From Thermosporothrix hazakensis (GTDB lineage Bacteria > Chloroflexota > Ktedonobacteria > Ktedonobacterales > Ktedonobacteraceae): a stretch of 64,000 nt of DNA. The notes beneath the pieces were generated by a model. That model worked only from the letters and a program-made list of their open reading frames with translations, was not told where the DNA came from and made no database searches. Positions 45,601 to 54,700 of the stretch are shown here, in pieces. Position 1 is the first letter of the stretch, and the number at the start of each line of letters is the position of its first letter. A program made the position numbers and the translations under genes. The DNA lies in the NCBI RefSeq assembly GCF_003253565.1, contig NZ_QKUF01000016.1:1-64000 (forward strand), read 5' to 3'.

Positions 45601-45725
45601 TGCTGCGCAAAGGAAAGCTCAAAAGACTGCACTCCTTGCTGCTGTTCCTGCAACAGCTTTACCAGAAGCTGGCGCTGCTCTTCTCCGCTTAACATTTCAA
45701 TAAAATTCTGCTGCTCGTGGGCCAT
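36684..45725 (-). CDS. Bimodular NRPS: C-A(nMT)-PCP-C-A(nMT)-PCP, two N-methyl-Leu predicted
   Basis: 3013 residues. Module 1: C 35-455 (HHIISDG at 166-172), A 500-945 continuing at ~1340-1400, with an N-methyltransferase inserted (~965-1210, VLEIGCGTG at 1017-1025), PCP Ser1452. Module 2: C 1508-1945 (HHIAADG), A 1975-2415, N-methyltransferase ~2430-2690 (ILEIGCGTG), final A part to Lys2866, PCP Ser2925. Aligning both A domains with the GrsA core gives the same pocket residues, D-A-W-F-L-G-N-V-V-K, a code known for leucine. Each module should therefore add N-methyl-Leu. The C-terminal tail ELPEDALDELLNTLL resembles that of the other line members. Start and upstream stop overlap (TAATG), with GGAGGAG just before. 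Confidence 0.93.
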   Translation of the reverse strand: MAHEQQNFIEMLSGEEQRQLLVKLLQEQQQGVQSFELSFAQQRLWFIHQLLPQSPAYNVPMGIRLCGALDRARLQKSLDLIIERHATLRTRFIEENGQPRQLLQPAESLELHYEDFSETEGLSSALVQKRILQEVHRPFDLQQGPLLRGSLYRFGEEEHFLLLTMHHIISDGWSLRVIEKELGTLYEALGRQEEPLPLQKLPIQYVDFAYWQRQQLQEEALTEHLAYWREQLQDLQPLSLPTDYPRPALPGYQGKRVRIQIPLHLTQQLEALGQREEATLFMSLLTVFQILLSRYTGQLDIAVGSPIANRTRQEIEGLVGFFVNSLVLRTKLDEQASFLDLLRLVRDITLDAYAHQDLPFERLVEELQPERALNRNPLFQIVFALQSTQMETIQLTDLRLEPLVIDNEVTRFDLEFHIGRTAHGLEGVFIYNTDLFAEATIERMVHHYTNLLEEIVQHPQQPLQHMRMLSDSEYQQLIFQWSQSASTGDAWQSVIEQIETQAVQRPDALAVEQGTLRLTYHELNKQANQLAHFLRAAGITTESRIGVLLERTPGLLVALTGILKAGGAYIPLDPEAPEARNRQLLQEAEPDLLLTQQHISCRYLEQSDTHIVVLDSQETQAALAQMPVDNLCLSLEPETIAYTIYTSGSTGKPNGVQISHGSLFNLVCWHCRSFAVTSDDRTTLLAGLGFDASVWELWPYLCRGASFHLPPDNDTRLDPSTLQRWLQQQHISICFVPTPLAEQILQLPWEPNTALRLMLTGGDRLHSISLAQIPFTLVNNYGPTENTVVTTSTPVSPAEIEREILPPIGRPIDNVRIYILDSELRPVPVGVIGELYCSGKGLARGYLHRPDLTAEKFLPDPFSTEPGARMYRTGDLVRYRSDGQIEFRGRHDFQVKIRGFRIELGEIEATLRLQPGVRECSVQAYEGPGNEKRLIAYVVPEKVAGDAQQHLYQQELVEQWQDLYDETYLQKLPEQENDFNIIGWNSSYTGEPLPAEEMREWRDSTLQQLRNLHPSRVLEIGCGTGLLLLQLAGECERYVGTDFSRVSLQQVSALVQERHWSHVSLLQRRADEEIGLNDERFDLVILNSVIQYFPDVEYLLQVLKQAVQRLSPGGVLFIGDVRDLRLLEVFRAEVRLLNADASATIGELLQQVQRDVRQEEEFLLHPQFFECLPAYLSRIHEVTIRVKKGKAHNELTKYRYDVLLRLDQQEEIPPEREELSWQSDWTPEQLRSRLQQASAPLLVVKNVPNGHVQQPLQQWHRLNEAETSLTVGEFRAQVSKADTIDPEVFRSLAHDLSYVCDIRHTGVADTLELLFAKENTPEAVALLSGKGSRTGTRSAEFPLNWSRFANNPLRRKQEALLEQQIRAFLSERLPEYMRPTSIMQIDTLPLTAHGKVDRKRLPVPTDYPANTQGIWVSPRTELETRLAQIWAEVLGVRRLSIKDNFFELGGHSLLGTQLMTRIRSNLQLELPLKLLFEAPTVEAMAARLEQYTQEHYEAIPILNERERPLQLSFAQQRLWFLDQLAPGNPFYNVPIALKLTGPLHHTALEQSIREILRRHESLRTVFRVYQGEPHQVILSPDTLPEQLLPLIDLTSFSPEEQAERSRQLAIEEAQRHIDLARDLMLRAVLLRLAPESHILLLTLHHIAADGWSMQVLSRELSACYTAFLKGETPSLPPLPVQYADFALWQRQRLTEDELEKHLAYWTKQLEKLPFFEIPTDFPRSRTESFRGAQMHFSIPASLVARLQTLSQKEGVTLFMTLLTAFQTLLMRHSRQQDIVVGSPIANRRQVELEQLIGFFVNTLVLRVDLSGNPSFLEALHRVREVTLGAYEHQDLPFERLVEELQPERNLAYNPLCQILFQLVNTASTSVSLPGIIVESIWEDNKTAKFDVQLSCVHQGEDLFCIWEYNTDLFHADTIERLTKHFLRLLTEIVANPQQRIQKIALLEEDELQQLLVTWNRTRLDYPQDQCIHQFFERQAEQTPEALALAYEGHNIPYQVLQQRTNQLAHYLQRQGVQSESPVGICFDRSPELIIAMLAILKAGGAYIPLDPAYPPERLAFMIQDAGISILLTHSRLVGLFAQSQLPSVLTLDTLDATLAEESVQPPSTDVQPDSLAYIIYTSGSTGAPKGVMISHRSLLNLVRWHQHAFQVTCHDRATLVAGVAFDASTWEIWPYLLAGASLHIPPQDLPKDAIRLQRWLIEHSITISFLPTLLAEAILPLSWPSDSALRLLLTGGDKLNHYPAPSLPFLLMNNYGPTENAVVTTSGRVLPEEANAGAPHIGRPISNTRVYVLDEELQPVPPGAPGELFIGGQSLARGYFHHPDLTAERFIPDPFSNKPGERLYSTGDLVRYRADGNIEFLGRRDFQVKLRGFRIELEEIEAVLRQHEGVQEAAVVLPGKTAEEKRLVACVVPRQEMLSSSTGMAGEHVSSWQHFYEELYHVREELADPTFNRIGWISNYTGLPFSEEEMRSWLEDTIHEIRRLQPRRILEIGCGTGMLLFKLAPACEVYYGSDFSAQSLAYIEQTLKELDTPLPQVHLWQRYADDFRNWENDFFDVIILNSVVQYFPDVHYLLRVLHGAIERLAPGGAIFLGDVRSLPLLEMFQLAVQLEQAPDSITKEQLQQRVMHDRHLEEELVIDPALFVALAQQHPRLKQAHIFPKRGPQHNELTQFRYQVVLYADQPAKEPPLSCPWLAWETGMLAHLHTLLTEQRPTVIGIEHIPNARLDHLLAAQQWLEAPNKTSTLETWRQMPVQAQGIELQELEEIAKATGYAAFFSWARQEERGCYDALFVRRDQAISEQTILAAFPRPSLQANWHDYANQPLEKKTERHLLTRLRSYLQKRLPEYMVPARIMFLDALPLTPNGKLDRNALTELASLDTSATKEKQQAAPRTPVEQTLADIWCQVLKLERIGIHENFFELGGHSLLATQVVSRINNVFQMELPLRALFETPTIAEMAQYVTGHQQTTAPQNTLQGEDTFSSEDADQLLEQLDELPEDALDELLNTLLHNDEK

Positions 45726-48700
45726 TACTCGTTCTCCTCCTTCGCTGTTAACATTTGTTTGAGCAAAGAGCGCACTTCATCAGCCGAGAGCTGATCTATC
45801 TGTTTGAGCAAGTCATTTCTGGTTTGTGACGCCAGCGTTGTAATAGATGAGGAAGGAACGTTTTTCTCCTTCTTCTGTTGATCCAGCTTCGTAGCCAGCA
45901 TGGAAATGGTCGGATTACTGAAAATGCTTTGCAGCGGGAGTTCCAGATCAAAGACTGATCGAATACGTGAAAGGAGTCGCGTTGCAAGTAAAGAGTCGCC
46001 GCCAAGCTGAAAGAAGTTTGCGTCAAGGGCCACTCTCTCCAGATCGAGCAAATCGCACCATATCTCGATAAGCCGGGCCTCTGTAGGCGAGCAAGACCGG
46101 GGAACTGCTTCGCTCACTTCCTGCTGTCTCGCTGGCTGAGCAGGTAATGGAAGCCTTTTTCGATCAACTTTGCCATTCGCCGTGAGAGGAAAGCGTTCTA
46201 ACGGAATAATTGAAGTCGGAAGCATATACTCAGGCAGGCGCTTGCGCAAGCTCTCAAGTATATGCTCGCTCTGTAACGTCCTTACGGTATTTGGACCCTG
46301 AGCAAGAATGAGATCCAGCCCGAAGTAATCTGTAATTGAGCCTGGCTGATGCAGGTTGATCGATGTCTGGAAGCCCTGCTTCTTCAGGATCTCTGCCCAT
46401 TGTGCCCGTGAAAGGAGCGGATGAGGCCACCGTATTTCGGTATCTTCAAAACGATCAAAGCCTTGCTGCAAGCCCATTGCCAGATCAAAAGAGGGGTGGA
46501 AGGCTGTTTCTTCGAGAAGGAGCAGCAGACCATTTGGCGCAAGCAGCGAACGAATATGCGCAAGGGATTGTTCTATGCGGGCTGTTGCATGCAAGACGCT
46601 GGAAGCAATGATCAGATCGAAGCTATGCAGATCGTAGCCCTGCGCCTGTGGATTCTCCTCAATATTGAGAATGTCATAGGTCATAAACGGGTAATGGGCA
46701 AATTTCGTACGGGCTTCTTGCAGAAAGTATCGTGAGATATCTGTAAAGACAAAATTCGTTCTTTCCGCTGGAAATGCCGGTAGAATATATTCTGTAGTTG
46801 TGCCGAAGCCGGCTCCCACCTCCAGGACGCGCAGTTTGCGAGGCGCGGGATAGTGTTGTACCAGATCGGCAGTGATTTGCCTGGCAAGTAGATTACAGTA
46901 GTGGAAGAAGCGGTAGCTTGCCACTGTCTCTGAAGAGACGTAGATCTCTGCTGAATGGACATCTTCTCGCAAGATTGCACTCAGCCTGGTTACAGTCGGT
47001 GGCGGAGTTTCGGAAACGTGCTCCAGCCAGCCAAGTTGTAGCAGCGCCTGATTTGTTACCTTTGCTGCCGTCTCATGGTACTGGTGCCAGACTTCGGTAA
47101 TATCGGTTGCCGGTAGCGGTTCTCTGGCCTCAAAGCGCTCACGAGTCTGTACCAGGAGGCCCCTCTTTGTGAGAAGAGCCATGTTTCTTGTCAACCATTT
47201 TCGGTACCGGGGATGGATCTTACAGACCTCCATCAGCTCATCAAGCGTATAGCTTTCAGCCGCAGTATGATAGACCCCCATATCTCGAAGTGCTTTACAG
47301 ACTGCCAGAACAAGGACCTCTTCCAGTTTTTGTTCTGTCTCAATGACCTCTGGTGTCACTGAGGGAATAGAGAAGGTGTGTATATGTTCCTGCCAGCAAG
47401 CCTGAAGCTGGTTCCAATCGAAAGCGCTCCCCGTTGCCTGCTGTGCGGGAATAACATATGCCAGCAGCCGCTTGTGCTCAAACTGCTCACCAACAGCAGT
47501 GACAATAGCCGAGTCAATTTCGGGGAGCTGAACTAAAGCTGCTTCGATCTCACCGGGTTCGATGCGATATCCACCTACTTTCACCTGAAAATCTTCACGT
47601 CCGAGAAACTCTATATTGCCATCTGGTAGATAGCGTCCCAGATCGCCGGTTTTGTAGAGTCGTTCCCCGGTTACAGGGTGGCGAATGAAACTGGCATGTG
47701 TTTTTTGCGAGTCACGCCAGTATCCCTGAGCCAGTCCATGACCACCGATATAAAGCTGTCCGGGAACCCAGGTGGGGCAAAGCTCGAATGCTTTGTTGAA
47801 AACGTAAAACTGCTGATTGGTAAGTGGCTTCCCATAAGGAATGCTCTTCCATTCTGGCTGGATGCTTGTAATCGGGTAGTAGATAGACCAGATTGAGGCT
47901 TCAGTGGCGCCTCCCAGGCTGATAACACTGGCTTCGGAAAACAGGGCCGTGATCTGTTCAGGCAATGACAGGGGAATCCAGTCGCCACTGAGCAGCACAA
48001 GGCGGATCGTTTGTGGCAGGCTGTATGCACTTCCCTGGGCATACTCAACCAGCATGCTCATCAGCGCGGGCACAGAATTCCAGATCGTCACTCGATGCTG
48101 CTGAATAGCCCGACACCAGGCCGCCGGGTCACGTGTCTCTGTCGCTTGGGGCAGAACAATGGTTGCTCCGGCTGCCAACGCGCCGAAGATGTCATAGACC
48201 GAGAGATCAAAGCTGAGTGAAGAGAGCGCGAATACTCGGTCCTGTTCCGTGACCTGAAAGCGCCTGTTGATATCCAGGATCGTATTCATTGCTGCCTGAT
48301 GATCAATCACAACACCTTTGGGGTGACCGGTAGAACCAGAGGTATAAATGACATAGGCTATATCTTCGGGCTCCTGTTCAGCATGTTCCTGGCAGGCGAC
48401 CGGAGCCTGTACCAGATCATCGGTGATAGCAAGCACATGGACCTGTTCGGGCCAGGATAGCCGATCCTTGAATTGTGGCTGTGTCAGGACGACCGGGACA
48501 TCTCCGTGTTCAAGCATATAGTGGATCCGCTCCTGAGGCTGCCGCGCATCTATAGGGAGATAAGCGGCTCCTGCAAAGAGAACGCCCAGTGTAGCAACAA
48601 TCTGTTCCCATCCTTTTTCCATGACAATAGCTATAAGCGTATTGGGCCTGACCTGGTGCTGCTTGAGCTGTTGGCTGAGCTGATATGCATGTGTATAGAG

Positions 48701-51700
48701 ATCGAGGTAGGAAAAGCTCCGTTGAGCTGTAATCAAGGAGACGTGTTCTGGCCTCTTCCTCACCTGTTGCAGGAAGGGGGTATGTAACAGGACCTTTTCT
48801 GGCTGTTCGGCGATGGTATTGATAGATGTAATCATCTCCTGCTGTGGTAAGGGAAGCAGCGTGTGTGGCGTCCTTCTGTTCCAGCTTTCGCGTGCTTGCC
48901 CTAGCGTCTGTAAAAGGGTGCAATACGAGCTGAACATATCGTCCAGGAGGCCCGGTGGGAAAAGCTCTTCTACGGCATCCCAGAGCAGCACAAGCTCGCC
49001 ATTTTCTTCTGTTACCTGATGATCCAGCCAGACTTGAGGTGTCTGGGAGATGCTATATGTGAGCGTTCCCAGTTTTCCTAACCAGGGTTCAATTGTTGTA
49101 TCGGATGTTGGTGGTAGAACGCTGGTAAAGACGACGGGCATGAAGAGAGTGCCACTTTCCTGCTGCTTCTGTGCAAGTTCACGTAGCACTTGTACCCCGC
49201 TTACATAGCGATTGTCCAGATCTTGCCAGAGCTGCAATTGGAGCTGTTTGGCCCATTTCAAGAAGGAGAGCTGTTCCTGTGGTGCGACCTCTAGCAAAAT
49301 GAGCGAGGTAAAGTCTCCAAGTACCTCATTCACCTGTGGGTGAAGGGGGAGTCGATGAAAGATGGTCAGGTTCAGCGTGAAATGATCTTCATTGCACCAA
49401 CTGGCAAGCGTTCTGGCAAAGGCTGCCAGCAGGAGTGTAGAAGGAGTCAGTCCCTCTTCCATTGCATAGGTTTTGAGGCGCTGCCAATTGGTGCGGCTCA
49501 TGCGTGTGCTGCGACGCTGGAAGCGAGGGCGCTCGATCTCCTCGGGCTGCTTTACCAGAGGTAAGACGGGAGCAGGTGGCAGTGAGGAGAGCCGTTGTCG
49601 CCAGTATGCCAGGGATTGTGTATATACCGGTAGTGAACGGAGAGCCCTTTCATGCAAAATGTAGTCACGGAATGAGAGATCAAGCGCTGGAAGTTCGCTC
49701 TCCGGATGCTGATACAACTGTGTCAGTTCGCGACTGATAATTTGCAGGCTAAAGGCGTCACAAATCAGCAGGTCAAAGCTAAAATGCAGCCGCGTACAAT
49801 GGTCGTTCAGCAGAGACGCTCGGATGTCAAACAGTGGCCAACGTTCGGCAGGCAGAATATGATGAGCCATTTCCTCGCGAATACGCTTCAGTTCGCTGTC
49901 GCGATCTGGATGGTCGCGCAGGTCCACAGTCTGGATCTTATAGGATGGAACGTCTGCCAGAATGCGTTGTTGTCCATCTTCGGTAACAATCATCCGCAAC
50001 ATTTCATGCCGCTCAATCAGCCGTTGCCAGCAGCGTTGGAACAATTCAAGATCGAGGTCTGGCGCATCGACTTCCGCATAGAGGTGCGCTGCTGTATTAC
50101 CAAGAGCAAACATATTATTTTGTCCAACCCAGTACGCGTACTGCACATCAGTGAGCGGAAAGGGCTGGAAGCGCTCCTGTGGCGCTGGTACAAGCTCGGG
50201 CAAGTTCACGCTATTGTCGGCCTGTTGACTGCGTAGAAGCAAATCAATTTCTTGTGCCTGTTCTACAATAGTCGGAGCAGCAAAGAGCTTTGTCAGAGAC
50301 AGGCTCACTTGAAACTCATCCTGTATGCGGTCGATGAGAGCGGTTGCCAGCAAGGAATGACCGCCAAGCATAAAAAAGTTGCTCCGGGTATCGACCATTT
50401 CCAGACCAAGCGTCTGTTGCCAGATTGTGGCCAGCCGCCGTTCTGTCTGTGTTTGTGGTGTTGCTACCTCTGCTTTTTCTGTATGCGCGACAACGACCTT
50501 GCGACTGCCTCTCGTTTCAGCGGGAAGAAGCGAGAAGAGATCCTGAACCTGTCCCCGATCTGCGATAGAGCGCAGCAGCATGGTCAATTGCTGAAGGATA
50601 TGTTCTACAAAGGCTTCATCAAGGCGTTCTCTGTCATAGATAGCGCGAACACGCAGTGCCGAGCCGGGCAGGATCATAAGCGTCAAAGCGTATTCGGTAC
50701 GTGCGCCCTGGTAGAAGGCATCTCGTAGATGAAGGGTGAGGTTGCGGCTCGTAATGTGGCGTTCACCCAGCGGATAATTTTCAAAGACAAGAATGCTATC
50801 ATAGAGCGCCTTTGTCGCTGGAACGTCGCTCCATTGGTGGATCTGACCTGCTGAGCAATACTGAAATTGCTGTGTCTCCGCAAAGGATTCCTGTATCTCG
50901 GCCAGCCACGACCAGAAATCTTGCTTGTGCTGGACATTGAGACGAAGCAGTATCGTATTGATAAAACAACCGATGATGGTTTCGATACCTGCGATCTCCG
51001 CGGGGCGCCCGGCAGTTGTGACCCCAAACGCGATGTCATCTCGGTCCAGATAATGGGCCAGAAGGAGCGCCCAGAGTCCCTGGAAGAGCGTGTTCAGGGT
51101 GATATGCTGCCGCTGTAATGTTGTTTGTAACCGGTGTGTTCCTTCGGCATCCAGTTGTATAGTTTGTTCTGCGTAACAATGAGTAGTTGCTTCAACGCCA
51201 AGACAGGTCGGCTGTGTAAAATGGGCCAGTTGTGAGCGCCAGAAATGTTCGGCGGCTGTCAGGTCCTGTTTTTGCAACCAACGCATATATATATTATAAG
51301 GAGCGGATTGTGTGGGAAGGGCAGGAGCAAACAGAGCATCAAGTAACAAAGAGAGGCTCCAACCATCAAGAACAAGGTGATGGTAGGTCAGAACGAGCTT
51401 GAAAGCTGCTTCATCCAACTGGCAGAGCGTCAGGGTAATCAAGGGACCAATACTCAGGTTGCAGCGCTCTCTTTCCGTTGCCAGCACTTTTTGGAGGGCT
51501 TCGTCCTGCTGTGCAGATGGAAGTGAGAGCCAGTTATAGAACTGAAGCTCTTTCTGAGATGCAGGCCTATCACTCCATATAACCTGTAAAGGGGCGGGAT
51601 CCCAAACGAAGCTTGAACGGAGCGCCGCGTGCAGGCTCACAAGCTCGTGCCAGCGGTGCTGCAATTGCTCTATGGAAAGTGAGCCATGCAGCGTGCAGAC

Positions 51701-54700
51701 AAATTGCTCTCTATATTTATCCGTTTCCTCTGTCAGCGAAGAAAGGAGCATGCCTTGAAGCGATGGAGAAAGGGGAAGAAGCTCTTCAATAGCATACTCA
51801 GCGAGCTCGTGCCCGCCCTGTTGAAGTCTGTACACGAGATGATCAAGCTGCTGCTGACTCAGATCGATCAGGGGGAAATCGGCAAGAGTATAGATGTTTT
51901 GGAACGTGCTATGCTCTGACACGATCTGTTCTATAAAATGAAGCATGTCCCGGGCAAGTTGTGCTATCACATCATGGCTGAACTGGTGCTTGCTACATGT
52001 CCAGTGAATATGCAGTTGCCCTTGAAGAAGCATGGTGTTGATTTCCAGTATATGGCTTCTTCTGGCATCGGGGCTGCGCAGGTTTCCCGGGAAGGAAAGC
52101 GCCGTCTCAAAAAGGGCATTCGTATCGGTGGCGAGGTCAAAATGTCCCAGGTAGTTAAAGAGAACTTCGGAAGTCGATAGCTGTGCAAGCTGCTTTTCGC
52201 CGCTGAGATACCGTAAGATGCCATAGGTCATACCGCGCTGAGGGATCTTCTGCAATTGCGCTCTCACCTGCTTGAGGGCCTGAACCGGTGTCCGCTCTGA
52301 AAGTGAGAGGTGGACAGGATACAAAGAGGTAAACCAGCCTACCGTTCGAGCGAGATCACATTCATCAAACAGGTGTTCTCTTCCATGCCCCTCAAGGTCC
52401 AGCACAATAGTCTCTCGGCCAGCAGAAGCGGACAGAGCCAGAGCAAGCGCTGTAATCTGCACTTCTTCGGGTTGTATACGGTAGCGCCGAGGCAATGTAT
52501 GAAGCAGGTGGTGAGTTACAGCGGTTGAGAGCGCTACAGAAACGGTGTGTGCATCTCCCTCGGTATTGCTCCCACCTGGATGCGCTATCGGTAATAGTGG
52601 ATGACTATGGTTGTTCCCAACCTGTGCAAACCAGTACTGATTCTCGGGTACATGCGGTGCGTCTTGCGCGTAGATCTGGAGACGCTCCGCCCACTGTTTC
52701 AGCGAGGTTGTCTTTGCTGGCAATGAAGGTGTGGTGCCCGTACCAGACTGGCTGTATGCTGTTTGTATATCCTCAAGCAGAATTCGCCAGGAAACGCCAT
52801 CAACAGCCAGATGATGGGCGGTAAAGAACAGCTTATCAGGTTGCCCCTCACCAAAATGGAAGAGCACAACCCAGAAGAGAGGCCCGTTTTCCAGATTGAT
52901 ACTTGTTTGTAGCTGATCCATCACCTGCTGCATAATGCTCTCCTGTTGAGCAGCGGGGAGAGGGGATAGATCTACATAGGCATAGGGTGCATGTAATCCT
53001 TTTGCCTCAGCTATGCTTTGTTCCCACCCATTTGCGGTAAGCTGGAAGCGCAGGCGAAGCGCATCATGATGCTCTTGAAGGCAGGCCACGGCTTTTTGTA
53101 ATCTCTTGTTATCAAGGGGCTGTCTGGCTTGAAGCAAAAGGGCCTGATTCCAGTGATGGGGATTGGTAAAGTGCTGCTCAAAGAACCAGTGGCCAATAGG
53201 CGTCAGCGGGACCCGTCCCACCACAACGCCCTGTTCAGCCTGCAGCATGTGCGTATCACTGGTATGGACTGCCAGCTCTGCGATGGTTTTGTAGCGGAAG
53301 ATGTCCCTCGAAGTAAAATGGAGTCCTTTGCTGCGCGCCTTCGAGACGACCTGCATACTCAGGATAGAATCACCTCCCAGTTCAAAGAAGGTTTCATTGA
53401 TCCCGACTCGCTCAACTCCGAGCACTTCGGCCCAGATCTCCGCAAGTATCTGCTCATTCTTTGTTCGCGGGGCCGTATACAGCTTTTCGGATTCGTGGGC
53501 CTCGGGCTCTGGCAAGGCCTGCCGATCAATTTTCCCATTGGCGGTCAGGGGGAGGGCCTGAAGCTGAATAAAGAGGGCCGGAATCATATAATCGGGCAGG
53601 TATTGAAGCAGGTGCGCTCGTATGTCAGAGGATGCGAGTGGCTGACCCGTTTCCGGCACAACATAGGCTACAAGCTGCTTGCCGCCTGCCAGCTCCTTCA
53701 CCATGACGACCCCTTCCTTGAGTCCAGGGAAGGTAGACAGGTGATGCTCTATCTCTTCAAGTTCGATACGATACCCTCTGATCTTGATTTGCAGATCTGC
53801 TCGTCCCAGAAACTCGATCTCGCCATCAACAGTAAAGCGCGCCAGATCGCCGGTTCGATACATCCGCGCTCCTTCTTTGCCGTCGTTGTAGGGATCGGGG
53901 AGAAAGCGTTCCGCTGTAAGTTCGGGGCGATGGAGATAGCCCCTTGACACACCCGCTCCTCCAATATAGAGTTCGCCCACGACGCCCGGTGGGACAGCCT
54001 GAAGCTGCTCGTTGAGAATATAGATGCGCGTATTCGAGATCGGGCGCCCAATTGTTGGTGGTTTGCCCTGACGGCGCAGGGTATAGGTGCTGTATGTTGT
54101 ACATTCCGAAGGGCCATAGAGATCGTTTACCTGCTGAACCGCCAGCTCTTTATACAGTTGATCGACGAGCCGGGCCTGCAATGGTTCGCCGGCAAGGTTA
54201 ATGATGCGTAGTCGTTCCAGAGTCAGACCCTGTTGAACTAAGGCGGCGATTGCCGAGGGGACTGTATTTATCAGCGTGATCTCGTCACGGGCTGCCGCAT
54301 CTGGAATTTGCAGGGCATTTTCAGTCAGGATTGCTGCACCTCCGCAACTGAGCGGAGCAAAGATCTCAAAGATAGAGAGATCAAAACAGATAGAGGTTGA
54401 GACTGCAACGCCTGCCAGATCCTCCTTTGAGAAGGCATGGCAAACCCAGGTAAGGAAAGCGACTGCATTCCGATGTTCCAGCGCAACTCCTTTCGGAAGC
54501 CCGGTGGAACCGGATGTATAGATGCTGTACGCGAGCGATTCGGGCGAGAGCGATACCGTCAGGTTTTCCATAGGAAGAGAGCGCTCACGTCTTTCATCGA
54601 GGCGGATAAGCGTACACCCCTGCTGGAATATGGGGGCAAGCTCACTTCTGGTCAGCACTATTGAGGCCCGACTGTCCTGAAGAATAAATCTGATCCGTTC

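Noticed and set aside
53129-53947. 272-codon plus-strand frame inside the NRPS
   Set aside because: Antisense to conserved A/PCP/E domain sequence; no family features.
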